From contig NZ_AQOH01000126.1 in the NCBI RefSeq assembly GCF_000364705.1, forward strand, positions 1 through 41,134: DNA of 41,134 bases, written 5' to 3'. Made by a program: the position numbers and the translations under genes. The notes under the pieces were generated by a model. That model did not search any database. It was given only the letters and a program-made list of their open reading frames with translations, and was not told the DNA's origin. This document shows positions 33,278-41,134 of this stretch, in pieces. Positions within the stretch are counted from its first letter, which is position 1; each line of letters begins with the position of its first letter. The DNA is from Pseudomonas fuscovaginae SE-1. Its GTDB lineage: Bacteria > Pseudomonadota > Gammaproteobacteria > Pseudomonadales > Pseudomonadaceae.

Positions 33278-33865
33278 TCAGCGCCCGGGATTGAAACCCT
33301 GGTAGCCGGGGTCCCTGTAGCGCTCCATGAAGTACCAGGTCTTGCTCTCGTTGCTGCCGTTGGCATAGGTGACGTCGGGATTCGGGCTCAGGTGCCAGCC
33401 CGGGCCTGTCTCGTCGCGTTCGATCAAGGTGGGGTACATCGTGCACTTGCCGACGCCAGAGCCCGATTTCATGAGGAACTGGTAGTAATGCCCGGCCTTG
33501 GGCGTGAACTTCGTCGAGACGGTGCACGAGTCGGTGCGATCGCCGACATAGGACATGTCCACCTCGGTTTCCAGGCCCGGCCGTACCGGCGTTTCGTAGT
33601 AGTTGAACGTCAGATCCTGGCCGGCCTTGGGCATGCCCTTGTCCTGGGTATGGACCAGCACGAACTCGTTGCGCCGGATCAGTCCACCCGAGCGCACGCC
33701 ATTCTCGTACTGGTAGATCTCCGAATGCTGGGTGTAGTTGACGATCCGCACCCAGGCCGGATTCGCCTCGTTCTCCGGCGCCTTGAAGAACTCGTGATGG
33801 GGCAGGAACTGGCAACCGCCGAGCAGGGGGACGGTGAGCAGCCAGAGGGGCGGGGAGATACGCAT
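33278..33865 (-). CDS. Hypothetical lipoprotein
   Basis: 195 residues from the ATG at 33865, with AAGGAAG upstream. The signal MRISPPLWLLTVPLLGGC has a clear lipobox, so Cys18 would be lipidated. The mature part is polar and probably beta-rich, with WVRIVNYTQHSEIYQYENGVRSGG, SYVGDRTDSCTVSTKFTPKAGHYYQF and GWHLSPNPDV; two further Cys pairs could form a disulfide. I do not recognise a named family. It stands alone between two other units and does not look like part of the sugar-acid operon, from which a terminator separates it. Confidence 0.75.
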   Translation of the reverse strand: MRISPPLWLLTVPLLGGCQFLPHHEFFKAPENEANPAWVRIVNYTQHSEIYQYENGVRSGGLIRRNEFVLVHTQDKGMPKAGQDLTFNYYETPVRPGLETEVDMSYVGDRTDSCTVSTKFTPKAGHYYQFLMKSGSGVGKCTMYPTLIERDETGPGWHLSPNPDVTYANGSNESKTWYFMERYRDPGYQGFNPGR

Positions 33866-33904
33866 GGTCGGGTCTTCCTTGTAGGGGCTGCCAGAACAGA
33901 CCGC

Positions 33905-33928
33905 AAAAAGCCCCGGGCATTCCCGGGG
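33905..33928 (-). terminator. Rho-independent terminator of the sugar-acid operon
   Basis: Read on the minus strand, CCCCGGG-AATG-CCCGGGG is a perfect 7-bp stem followed by CTTTTTG. It lies about 110 bp after the stop of the dehydratase gene and 40 bp before the lipoprotein start. Confidence 0.82.
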
Positions 33929-34040
33929 ACTGCGCAAACGCCAGGGCGGGTGCCATGGAAAGAAAGTAGAGCGCAGGCAGGGTGCTCATGCCCAGGGCTG
34001 GATGAGTACCCGCAGCTTCAGCCCTGTCGCCGTGGCTGGC

Positions 34041-35201
34041 TCAAGGCCGCTTGCCGAACTCGGCGACCTGCGCGGTCCAGCCCTGGACGCGCTCGCTCAG
34101 CGACAGCCCCAGGCCCGGTCGTGTCGGCACCAGCATGCGACCGTCGCGGGTTTCCAGGCGTTCGTTGAACAGCGGTTCCAGCCACTCGAAGTGCTCGACC
34201 CACGGCTCGGTCGGGTAGGTCGCCGCCAGGTGCACGTGCAGTTCCATGGCGAAGTGCGGGGCGATCATCACACCGGCCTGTTCGGCCATGGCCGCCACCT
34301 TCAGGTACGGCGTGATGCCGCCGACCCGCGGCGCATCCGGCATAAGGTAGTCGGCGCCGCGCAGGCGGATGAACTCGGCGTGTTCGGCGACGCTGGTGAG
34401 CATCTCGCCGGTGGCGATCGGCGTGTCGAACTGCCGGGCCAGGTCGGCGTGGCCCTCGGCGTCGTAGCAGTCCAGCGGCTCTTCGATCCACACCAGGTTG
34501 AATGCCTCGAAGCGCCGGCACATGCGCTGGGCGGTGGGACGGTCCCATTGCTGGTTGGCGTCGACCATCAGCGGGAAGCTGTCACCCAGGTGCTGGCGCA
34601 CGGTGCTGACCCGCTGCAGGTCGATCGCGCAATCGGGTTGGCCGACCTTGAGCTTGATCCCGCCAATGCCTTTTTCCCGGGACAGGTCGGTGTTCTTCAG
34701 CAACTGGTCGAGTGGTGTGTGCAGGAAGCCGCCGGAGGTGTTGTAGCAACGCACCGAGTCACGCTGGGCACCGAGCAGCCGGGCCAGTGACAGGTTGGCG
34801 CGCTTGGCCTTGAGGTCCCACAGGGCGACGTCGAAGGCGCCGATCGCCTGGGTTGACAGGCCGCTGCGGCCGACCGAGGCACCGGCCCAGCACAGCTTGG
34901 TCCACAGCTTGGCGATGTCGCTGGGGTTTTCCCCGAGCAGCGCCGGGGCGATTTCCTGGGCGTGGGCGAACTGGCCCGGGCCACCGGCCCGCTTGGAGTA
35001 GCTGAAGCCGAGGCCCTTGTGGCCGTCCTCGGTTTCGATCTCGGCGAACAGGATGGCGATCTCGGTCATCGGTTTCTGCCGGCCGGTCAGCACCTTGGCA
35101 TCGCTGATCGGGTTGGCCAGCGGGAGGAACACCGAGGACACCTTGACGTGGGCGATGCGGTCGTTGTCGGCACTGGGGCGTTGTGGTGCTTGAGCGTGCA
35201 T
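34041..35201 (-). CDS. Enolase-superfamily sugar-acid dehydratase (L-talarate/galactarate dehydratase-like)
   Basis: 386 residues, mandelate-racemase subgroup. The catalytic K183-L-K185 (GGIKLKVG), metal ligands D214 (VDAN), E240 (WIEEP) and E266 (ATGEM), and the general base H316 (APHFAMELH) with D289 are all present. The N-terminal capping loop (MTEIAILFAEIETEDGHKGLGFSYSKRAGGPGQFAH) resembles talarate/galactarate dehydratases. It should remove water from an aldaric acid to give 5-keto-4-deoxyglucarate. It follows the transporter gene after 33 bp with AAGGAAAA before the ATG. No aldolase or dehydrogenase for the next steps is in the window. Exact substrate is inferred. Confidence 0.82.
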   Translation of the reverse strand: MHAQAPQRPSADNDRIAHVKVSSVFLPLANPISDAKVLTGRQKPMTEIAILFAEIETEDGHKGLGFSYSKRAGGPGQFAHAQEIAPALLGENPSDIAKLWTKLCWAGASVGRSGLSTQAIGAFDVALWDLKAKRANLSLARLLGAQRDSVRCYNTSGGFLHTPLDQLLKNTDLSREKGIGGIKLKVGQPDCAIDLQRVSTVRQHLGDSFPLMVDANQQWDRPTAQRMCRRFEAFNLVWIEEPLDCYDAEGHADLARQFDTPIATGEMLTSVAEHAEFIRLRGADYLMPDAPRVGGITPYLKVAAMAEQAGVMIAPHFAMELHVHLAATYPTEPWVEHFEWLEPLFNERLETRDGRMLVPTRPGLGLSLSERVQGWTAQVAEFGKRP

Positions 35202-35234
35202 GGGGTTTTCCTTGTGTCTGAAGGGGGGGGAGGG

Positions 35235-36587
35235 TCAGCGAGCCGGGTTGGAGGGTGTGGCCGGGGCCGTTTCGACCGGGGAAGGCGGGGCATCGACGTC
35301 CAGGCGCTTGAGCGGCCCGACGATGACCAGATAGGCAAAGGCGCCGAGCAGCCCCATGGCGCCGACGTAGACCAGGGCGGCGTCGAACGAGGCCTGCTTG
35401 ACCAGCAGGCCGATGGCGATCGGCGTGACGATGCTGGCGATGTTGCCGCAGAAGTTGAACATTGCGCCGCTGATGCCCATGGCGTGCTTGGGCGATACAT
35501 CGCCGACGATGCACCAGCCGAGGTTGCCGACGCCCTTGGCGAAGAAGGCGACCGACATCACCAGGATCACCAGCGCGGTGGACTGGGTGTAGTTGGCGAT
35601 GACGATGCTGCTCGACGCCAGCAGGCCGCAGATGATCGGGGTCTTGCGCGCGGCGGTGAGGCTGAAGCCCTTCTTGAGCATCCAGTCCGACCAGACGCCA
35701 CCGATCATCCCGCCCAGACAGCCGGCCACTGGCGGGATCGCGGCCACCAGGCCGACCTTGAGCAGGGTCATGCCCTTGGCCTCGATCAGGTAGGTGGGGA
35801 ACCAGGTGAGGAAGAACCAGGTGATCGAGGTCAGGCAGAACTGGCCCAGGTAGATGCCGCTCATCATGCGGTTGCCGCCGATGCGGCGCAGCGAGGCCCA
35901 ACTGAACGGGGTCTTGATCTCGCCCATGTCGGGCAGGCCGCCGCCGGACTCGATGTACTCCAGTTCCGCCCGGTTGACCCGCTTGTCGCGGCGTGGCTCG
36001 TGCACGAAGCGGAACCACAGCAGGCCGATCAGGATGCCGGCGCCGCCGGTCCAGAAGAACACGTGCTGCCAGCCGAAACTGTTGAGCAACAGCACCATCA
36101 GCGGCGTGAACGCCGCCAGGGCGAAGTACTGCGCCGACTGGAAGATCGCCGTGGCCAGGCCGCGTTCGTGACGCGGAAACCACATCACGGTCAGCCGGTT
36201 GTTGGCCGGAAAGGCCGGCGACTCGGCCACGCCCATCAGGAAGCGCAGTACGAACAGCGCCAGGAACGCCGAGCTGAACAGGTCGACGAAGCCTTGCAGG
36301 AACGTGAAGGTCGACCAGATGACCAGGCTCAGGCCCAGTACCAGGCGCGAGCCGAAGCGGTCGAGAATCACCCCGCCAGGCAACTGCATGGCGGTGTAGG
36401 CCCAACCGAACGCGGAGAAAGCGATGCCCATGGTCACGGCATCGAAACCCAGGTCGGTGCGCAGGGCAGGGGCGGCGATCGACAGGGTGGCACGGTCGAC
36501 GTAGTTGAACACGGTGACGATGAAAATCATCGCCAGGATCAGGTAGCGGACGTGGGTCCTGGCCACCTCGGAGGCGGGAGTGATCAC
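35235..36587 (-). CDS. MFS sugar-acid transporter (glucarate/galactarate type)
   Basis: 450 residues from a GTG at 36587 (VITPASEVARTHVRYL), which has AAGGA seven bases upstream. The longer frame to the ATG at 36650 starts inside the operator palindrome and is unlikely. Twelve membrane spans; anion:cation symporter branch, with FNYVDRATLSIAAPALRTDLG in span 1 and the loop motif GWAYTAMQLPGGVILDRFGSR. The central cytoplasmic loop lies near residues 190-230. It probably imports an aldarate for the dehydratase encoded next. It is transcribed from a promoter that holds two identical palindromes, under the LacI-type regulator encoded upstream. Confidence 0.86.
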   Translation of the reverse strand: MITPASEVARTHVRYLILAMIFIVTVFNYVDRATLSIAAPALRTDLGFDAVTMGIAFSAFGWAYTAMQLPGGVILDRFGSRLVLGLSLVIWSTFTFLQGFVDLFSSAFLALFVLRFLMGVAESPAFPANNRLTVMWFPRHERGLATAIFQSAQYFALAAFTPLMVLLLNSFGWQHVFFWTGGAGILIGLLWFRFVHEPRRDKRVNRAELEYIESGGGLPDMGEIKTPFSWASLRRIGGNRMMSGIYLGQFCLTSITWFFLTWFPTYLIEAKGMTLLKVGLVAAIPPVAGCLGGMIGGVWSDWMLKKGFSLTAARKTPIICGLLASSSIVIANYTQSTALVILVMSVAFFAKGVGNLGWCIVGDVSPKHAMGISGAMFNFCGNIASIVTPIAIGLLVKQASFDAALVYVGAMGLLGAFAYLVIVGPLKRLDVDAPPSPVETAPATPSNPAR

Positions 36588-36633
36588 TGTTGTTTTCCTT
36601 GTTGTGATGTTCGGTGCCGGGGCTGATTGCTTG

Positions 36634-36651
36634 AATGATTGCGCAATCATT
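36634..36651. promoter_or_regulatory. LacI-type operator 1 (promoter-proximal)
   Basis: AATGATTGCGCAATCATT is a perfect 18-bp palindrome with the central CG typical of LacI-family sites. It lies 47 bp before the proposed GTG start of the transporter. An identical copy is at 36712. Confidence 0.82.
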
Positions 36652-36711
36652 TCGGCTCGAAAAAACAGCCATTCACCGATCAGGGGTGGATGGCCGTTGG
36701 TCCGATCTTAC

Positions 36712-36729
36712 AATGATTGCGCAATCATT
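36712..36729. promoter_or_regulatory. LacI-type operator 2 (distal copy)
   Basis: Identical 18-bp palindrome, 78 bp from the first, centre to centre, and 34 bp beyond the end of the regulator gene. Two equal sites about seven and a half helical turns apart could support looping or cooperative repression. Confidence 0.82.
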
Positions 36730-36763
36730 CAAGGGGTCATTCGTCGCCTGGCGGGAAAAATCC

Positions 36764-37816
36764 TCAGGTGCTCTGGCGGTCGATGAGGCTGAAACCGGTG
36801 TCGATGCGCACCGGATCGGCGCTGCCGGCGGGGTAATTGAAGCGTTCGAGCAGGGCCTTGGCGATCTGCTCGCCGATGCGCGTACCGTCCACGCGCACGG
36901 TCGACAGCGGCGGGTGGACCTGGGCGGCGCTGCTCAGGTCGCCGAAGCCCATGACCGCCAGGTCGGCGGGCACGCGCAGGCCGCGGCTGGCGGCTTCGGC
37001 CAACACGCCCTGGGCGATGGTGTCGGAGCTGCAGACCACGACGTCCGGCTGGTGCCCCTCGTCGAGCAACTGGCACAGGCCGGTGCGCCCGACTTCCAGG
37101 GTGGCGGGCGGGGTCAGCAGGCGGGTCGGGATATCCTGGTGGCCGTGCCGGGCCAGTTCGGCCAGCAGGCTTTTGCAGCGGCGCACGCCGCGCGGGTCGC
37201 CGATACCGACCACGGCAAAGCGCTGGTACCCCTTGCCCAGCAGATGGCGGGCGATCGCTTCGCCGACCGCCTCATGGGAAAAGCCCACCAGCATGTCCAG
37301 CGGATCGTCGCCCAGGTCCCATGACTCCACCACCGGGATGCCCGATTGCGCCAGGCGCTGGCGGCTGGCCTCGGTGTGCAGGGTACCGGTCAGCACGATG
37401 CCGTCGGGGCGCCGTCCGAGCAGGGCCTCGATGAGTTTTTCCTCCTGGTCGGCCGAGTAGCCGGTCAGGCCCAGCAGGGTCTGGTAGCCGGCGGCGGTCA
37501 GGCGGTCCATCAGTGCCTGGACGGTGTCGGCGAAGATCGAGTTGGCGATGGTCGGCAGCAGAATCGCCACCAGCCGGCTGCGATTGCTCGCCAGGCTGCC
37601 GGCGAGCATGTTCGACACGTAGCCGACCTCGCGGACCGCAGCCAGCACCTTCTCGCGCGCGGCCTTGCTCACCACCTCGGGGCGATTCAGGGCCCGCGAG
37701 ACGGTGATCGGCGAAACACCGGCGACCTTGGCGACATCGATGAGGGTCGGGTTGAGCGGCCTTGGCGCAGCGCCGGGCTGTTGGGTGGAAGAAGACTCGC
37801 CAGATTTTTTCGCCAT
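36764..37816 (-). CDS. LacI-family transcriptional regulator of the sugar-acid operon
   Basis: 350 residues. A Ser/Gln/Pro-rich N-terminal tail of about 22 residues precedes the helix-turn-helix (TLIDVAKVAGVSPITVSRALNRPEVVS, about 24-50). The hinge is near YVSNMLAGSLASNRS, followed by the sugar-binding domain (LVAILLPTIANSIFADTVQAL; VVVCSSDTIAQGVL; DLAVMGFGDL). It resembles GntR/GulR-type gluconate and sugar-acid repressors. It lies directly upstream of the transporter on the same strand, with both palindromes in the 176-bp gap, so it most likely represses the transporter-dehydratase pair. The inducer is probably an aldarate or its breakdown product. Confidence 0.87.
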   Translation of the reverse strand: MAKKSGESSSTQQPGAAPRPLNPTLIDVAKVAGVSPITVSRALNRPEVVSKAAREKVLAAVREVGYVSNMLAGSLASNRSRLVAILLPTIANSIFADTVQALMDRLTAAGYQTLLGLTGYSADQEEKLIEALLGRRPDGIVLTGTLHTEASRQRLAQSGIPVVESWDLGDDPLDMLVGFSHEAVGEAIARHLLGKGYQRFAVVGIGDPRGVRRCKSLLAELARHGHQDIPTRLLTPPATLEVGRTGLCQLLDEGHQPDVVVCSSDTIAQGVLAEAASRGLRVPADLAVMGFGDLSSAAQVHPPLSTVRVDGTRIGEQIAKALLERFNYPAGSADPVRIDTGFSLIDRQST

Positions 37817-38060
37817 GCCGGTTCCGCTTAAAGGTTTGATCGGCGGCCCGCTGCCGCTCGTAGCGCGAATCTACCAAAGCCCTCTGTCCAGCGCACGGAC
37901 TGCGGCTGACTGGACCGGCCCGACATGCCCATTGGCGGCCGACACCGCTCTGTCGTAGCTCAATCCAATCGAATACTTGCCTAATCCTCTGGACTTGCAG
38001 GGTGATGGATAGGAATGCTCTTGGCCGCGGGCTAGAGTCTGGAGCAAGGAGCCCGTCACC

Positions 38061-38409
38061 ATGAATCCATCCCAGACCCGCCCGGTGTCGCCCTTGGCGC
38101 TTTCTGGTCACCTCACTGGATTTGCCGGCCAATTCCGAGGTGATCATGGCCAGCCCGGAGCAGCCTTGCATCGGCCTGGTGCTGAAGCTGGACGTGTCCA
38201 TCCTCGCCGAACTCGAGGCGCGGCGGCTGATGCTCAACGAGCGCTTGGATGTGTCGCGGGCGGCGTTTGCGGTGGGCTACGAGAGTCCTTCGCGGTTCAG
38301 CCGTGAATACGGCCGGCTGTTCGGGGCCGCACCCCGGCAGGACATTGCGCTATTGCGTGGCCAGGTGCCCGAAAGCCGGTCCTCCGGCGAAGCGGCCCAG
38401 GCCTACTGA
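38061..38409 (+). pseudogene. Decayed AraC-family regulator with internal deletions
   Basis: The original start is probably the ATG at 38061, with AAGGAG upstream ([18 protein letters not shown]). The homology then jumps frame to [33 protein letters not shown], part of the AraC N-terminal domain, and immediately to [40 protein letters not shown], the second helix-turn-helix. About two thirds of a 300-residue protein is missing: most of the N-terminal domain, the linker and the first DNA-binding helix pair. The last two pieces remain in one open frame (TTG 38122 to 38409), so a short protein could be made, but it lacks a full DNA-binding domain. It lies 100 bp before the molybdenum hydroxylase operon. 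Confidence 0.8.
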
Positions 38410-38509
38410 ACGACCCGCCTTGCGAACGGGCGTTCCGACCGGTGAAGCGTCTTGCGGCGCGTCATCGCCTATAACGAAGAAACATCAACCGATGATGAGC
38501 GGGTGAGCC

Positions 38510-38968
38510 ATGGAACTACGAATCAACCAGAAGACCTATCAGGTCGATGCCGACGCCGATACGCCCCTGCTGTGGGTGATCCGCGATGACCTGGGCATGA
38601 CCGGTACCAAGTATGGCTGTGGCCTGGCCCAGTGCGGCGCCTGCTCGGTGCTGGTCGACGGCAGCGTGGTCCGCGCCTGTGTCACGCCGGTGGCCGGCGT
38701 GGTCGGCCGCGAGGTGACCACCATCGAGGCGATCGAGGCCGATGACGTGGGCAAGCGCGTGGTCGCCGCCTGGGTCGAGCATCAGGTCGCCCAATGCGGC
38801 TACTGCCAGTCCGGCCAGGTCATGGCCGCCACCGCGCTGCTCAAGCACACTCCCAAACCCAGCGATGCGCAGATCGAGGCGGCGATGGTCAACCTGTGCC
38901 GCTGCGGCACCTACAACGCCATTCATGCCGCCGTGCATGACCTGGCCGCGCAGAAGGGGGAAGCCTGA
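38510..38968 (+). CDS. iorA: 2Fe-2S subunit of isoquinoline 1-oxidoreductase-like molybdenum hydroxylase
   Basis: 152 residues. The plant-type 2Fe-2S site is C37-G-L-A-Q-C42-G-A-C45 with C57, and the second, helical cluster is C96-G-Y-C99 with C130-R-C132. This small subunit carries electrons from the molybdenum centre of the next gene product to an outside acceptor. There is no FAD subunit gene beside it, as in isoquinoline oxidoreductase and aldehyde dehydrogenases of this class. Its stop overlaps the start of the large subunit (ATGA at 38968). The iorA name is by family; the substrate is unknown. Confidence 0.87.
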   Translation: MELRINQKTYQVDADADTPLLWVIRDDLGMTGTKYGCGLAQCGACSVLVDGSVVRACVTPVAGVVGREVTTIEAIEADDVGKRVVAAWVEHQVAQCGYCQSGQVMAATALLKHTPKPSDAQIEAAMVNLCRCGTYNAIHAAVHDLAAQKGEA

Positions 38969-41134
38969 TGAACAGTCGTATCGAGGGTGCTGAACAGATC
39001 CTGGACTCACTGTCGGCCGACCCGGTCAACCTGTCCCGGCGCCGCTTTCTGATTGGCACGGCGGTGGGCTCCCTGGTGCTCGGCTTCGGCCTGCCCATGG
39101 GCTCGGCACGGGTGCAGGCCGCCGTGGCGGCGGTCGAGCGCGGCACCCAGGTGCCGGCGTTCCTGGAGATTCGCCCGGACAACACCGTGCGCCTGCTGTG
39201 CCCGTTCATGGAAGGCGGGCAGGGCACCTACACCGCCATGGCGCAGATCGTCGGCGAAGAACTGGACGCCGATCCGGCCACTTTCGTGGTCGACAGCGCG
39301 CCGCCCGGCGACGCGTATGTGGTGATGGACAACGGCATGCGCATCACCGGTGGCAGCATGTCGGTGCGCATGAGCTACCCGACCATGCGCCGCCTCGGCG
39401 CCCTGGCGCGCCTGATGCTGCTGCAGGCGGCCGCGGAAAAACTCGGCGTGCCGGTCGGCGAGCTGTCGACCGAGCCGGGCAAGGTGCTGCATGCGGCGTC
39501 CGGTCGTTCGCTCGCCTATGGCGAATTGGCCGAGCGGGCCATGGACCTGCCGGTACCGGATCCGGCCAGCGTCAAGCTGCGCGACCCCGGCCAGTTCCGC
39601 TGGATCGGCAAGCCGGTCAAGCGCGTCGATGCCTACGACAAGTCCACGGGGCGTGCCCTCTACAGCATCGACCTGAAGGTCGACGACATGCTCCACGCGG
39701 CGGTGCAGCACGCGCCACGCCTGGGCATGAGCGTCGGCAGCCTGCGTAACGAAGCGCAGGTCAAGGCCATGAAGGGCGTGCATTCGGTGCATCAATTGCC
39801 GGGCGCGGTGGCGGTGGTCGCCGAGCGCTGGTGGCACGCCAAGCGTGCGGTGGAAGCCCTCCAGGTCGACTGGCAGGAGGCGGCGGCCGATTCTCCGCTG
39901 CGGGTGATGCCGGCGGATTTCTCCAGCGACGCCTATGTGCAGCACCTGGCCAGCGAGCAGGGCCAGGCCCGTGACGCCGAAAACGAGGGCGATGTCGCCA
40001 AGGTATTGGCCGGCGCCAGGAACACCGTCGAGGCCAGCTATCACAACCAGTACCTCAACCACGCCCAACTGGAGCCGCCCTCGGCCCTGGCACGGTTCAA
40101 TGCCGACGGCTCGCTCGAAGTCTGGCTGCCCAACCAGGCACCGGACATGTTCCGCAACGACATCGCCAAGCTGACCGGGCTCGATGCTTCGCGCATCACC
40201 CTGCATTCGCCGCTGCTGGGCGGTTTCTTTGGTCGGCACTTCCTCTACGGCTCGGCCAACCCCTATCCCCAGGCCATTGCCCTGGCCAAGGCGGTCGGGC
40301 GGCCGATCAAGCTGATCTGGAGTCGCGAGGAAGAGTTCCTGCGTGATGTGCTGCGCCCCGTGGCGGCGGTCAGGTTCCGTGGCGCGCTGGACGACAACGG
40401 CTTCCCTGTCGCCCTCGAGGCGATCAGCGCGACCGAAGGGCCGACCGAGTCCCTGGCCGGCCAGCAGGGCGACAAGATCGACCCCACCGCCGTCGAAGGG
40501 CTGGCGGGCAAGTCCTATGCGATCGCCAACAAGCGCATCGCGCAGATCTACGTCAAGGGCCCGGCGATGCTCGGCTACTGGCGCTCGGTGGGCAACTCGC
40601 TCAACGATTTCTTCTACGAGGCGTTCCTCGACGAGCTGGCGGACAAGGGCGGCAAGGACCCCTTCGAACTGCGCCTGCACCTGCTGCGCGACAACCCGCG
40701 GCTCACCACGCTGCTCAACGCGGTGGGCGAGCTGGCCGGCGGCTGGAAGCGCGGGCCGTTCACGGCTGAAGACGGCAGCAAGCGCGCCCGTGGCGTGGCC
40801 ATGGCCTCGCCGTTCGGTACCCAGACGGCGGTGATCGCCGAGGTCTCGATCGAACAGGGGCAGGTCAAGGTGCATGACATCTGGCAGGCCATCGACCCGG
40901 GTAGCATCGTCAACCCGGCGATTGTCGAAGCACAGGTCAACGGTGCCGTGGCGCTGGGGCTGTCGCAGACGCTGGTCGAGGAAGCGGTGTGGCTCGAGGG
41001 CAAGCCCAAGGCGCGCAACTACGACCTGTATCCGATCCTGCCGCCGTCACGCATGGCCAGGGTGCACGTCCGGGTGGTCGAGAGCGGGGAGAAGATGGGC
41101 GGCATCGGCGAGCCGCCGCTGCCGGCGGTGGCGC
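38968..41134 (+). CDS. iorB: Molybdopterin-binding subunit, isoquinoline 1-oxidoreductase beta-like (cut by window edge)
   Basis: 722 residues are visible and the frame is open to the right edge. It begins at the ATG overlapping the stop of the small subunit. A twin-arginine signal is present (LSRRRFLIGTAVGSLVLG, Arg24-26), so the enzyme should work in the periplasm, with the small subunit carried along. Family landmarks: EIRPDNTVRLLCPFMEGGQGTYTAMAQIVGEEL, the second-half SPLLGGFFGRHFLYGSANPYPQAIALAKAVGRPIKLIWSREEEFL, and AIDPGSIVNPAIVEAQVNGAVALGLSQTL. The C-terminal Glu (G-x-G-E near GIGEPPLPAVA) is just inside the window. It oxidises an aldehyde or N-heterocycle; which is unknown. Confidence 0.87.
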   Translation, partial: MNSRIEGAEQILDSLSADPVNLSRRRFLIGTAVGSLVLGFGLPMGSARVQAAVAAVERGTQVPAFLEIRPDNTVRLLCPFMEGGQGTYTAMAQIVGEELDADPATFVVDSAPPGDAYVVMDNGMRITGGSMSVRMSYPTMRRLGALARLMLLQAAAEKLGVPVGELSTEPGKVLHAASGRSLAYGELAERAMDLPVPDPASVKLRDPGQFRWIGKPVKRVDAYDKSTGRALYSIDLKVDDMLHAAVQHAPRLGMSVGSLRNEAQVKAMKGVHSVHQLPGAVAVVAERWWHAKRAVEALQVDWQEAAADSPLRVMPADFSSDAYVQHLASEQGQARDAENEGDVAKVLAGARNTVEASYHNQYLNHAQLEPPSALARFNADGSLEVWLPNQAPDMFRNDIAKLTGLDASRITLHSPLLGGFFGRHFLYGSANPYPQAIALAKAVGRPIKLIWSREEEFLRDVLRPVAAVRFRGALDDNGFPVALEAISATEGPTESLAGQQGDKIDPTAVEGLAGKSYAIANKRIAQIYVKGPAMLGYWRSVGNSLNDFFYEAFLDELADKGGKDPFELRLHLLRDNPRLTTLLNAVGELAGGWKRGPFTAEDGSKRARGVAMASPFGTQTAVIAEVSIEQGQVKVHDIWQAIDPGSIVNPAIVEAQVNGAVALGLSQTLVEEAVWLEGKPKARNYDLYPILPPSRMARVHVRVVESGEKMGGIGEPPLPAVA

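Noticed and set aside
33194..34168. A 324-residue plus-strand open frame
   Set aside because: It is antisense to the lipoprotein gene, which has a clear lipobox and ribosome binding site.
36790..36803. PtxS-like TGAAACCGGTGTCG
   Set aside because: It lies inside the coding end of the LacI-family gene, has two mismatches and no promoter beside it; chance is likely.

Overview
The window is high-GC, tightly packed chromosomal DNA that looks like Pseudomonas, most likely the P. fluorescens/P. putida lineage. The grounds are the gene order gluconate dehydrogenase - ptxS - kguEKTD, the exact PtxS palindromes, and a REP-type inverted pair (29781-29877) of a kind common between genes in that group. 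No rRNA, tRNA, prophage, IS element or CRISPR array was seen.

Layout: (1) 1-3447, minus strand: start of an amidase, then a DUF4198 periplasmic protein behind a TonB-dependent receptor with a Zur-like box in its promoter. (2) 3612-12946, plus strand: periplasmic gluconate 2-dehydrogenase (three subunits), then the regulator ptxS and the 2-ketogluconate operon kguEKTD. Three PtxS operators tie these together: gluconate is oxidised to 2-ketogluconate outside the inner membrane, imported, phosphorylated and reduced to 6-phosphogluconate. (3) 12930-17051: a large FAD/Fe-S D-2-hydroxyglutarate dehydrogenase (ydiJ type) divergent from a LysR regulator. (4) 17067-31371: the most interesting block, a complete N-methylglutamate (NMG) pathway for methylamine. 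Minus strand: purU-folD-mgdABCD. Plus strand: gmaS-mgsABC, followed by amt. An XRE-cupin regulator gene lies between the two arms.

The parts of block 4 fit together. GmaS makes gamma-glutamylmethylamide, MgsABC turns it into N-methylglutamate, MgdABCD oxidises that to glutamate plus a C1 unit at formaldehyde level, and FolD plus PurU take the folate-bound C1 to formate. This releases the nitrogen and removes the carbon, so methylamine probably serves as a nitrogen source. The gmaS promoter supports this: it has a near-consensus sigma-54 element (25159-25175), an NtrC-like dyad upstream, and two copies of a motif TTCCTnnTnGGAA exactly 20 bp apart over and just after the expected transcription start. 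The same motif occurs once before purU. I propose it as the operator of the XRE-cupin regulator.

(5) 31541-32957: a nickel/cobalt-type RcnR/DmeR repressor with all four RcnR metal ligands, its G-tract operator, a DmeF-like cation diffusion efflux pump and a DUF1289 protein. (6) 33278-37816, minus strand: a lipoprotein, then a sugar-acid module (LacI regulator, MFS transporter, talarate/galactarate dehydratase-like enolase-superfamily enzyme) with two identical 18-bp palindromes. (7) 38061-41134: a decayed AraC regulator and a two-subunit isoquinoline 1-oxidoreductase-like molybdenum hydroxylase that runs off the right edge. Two regulator pseudogenes (IclR type at 17067, AraC type at 38061) sit at edges of metabolic modules.
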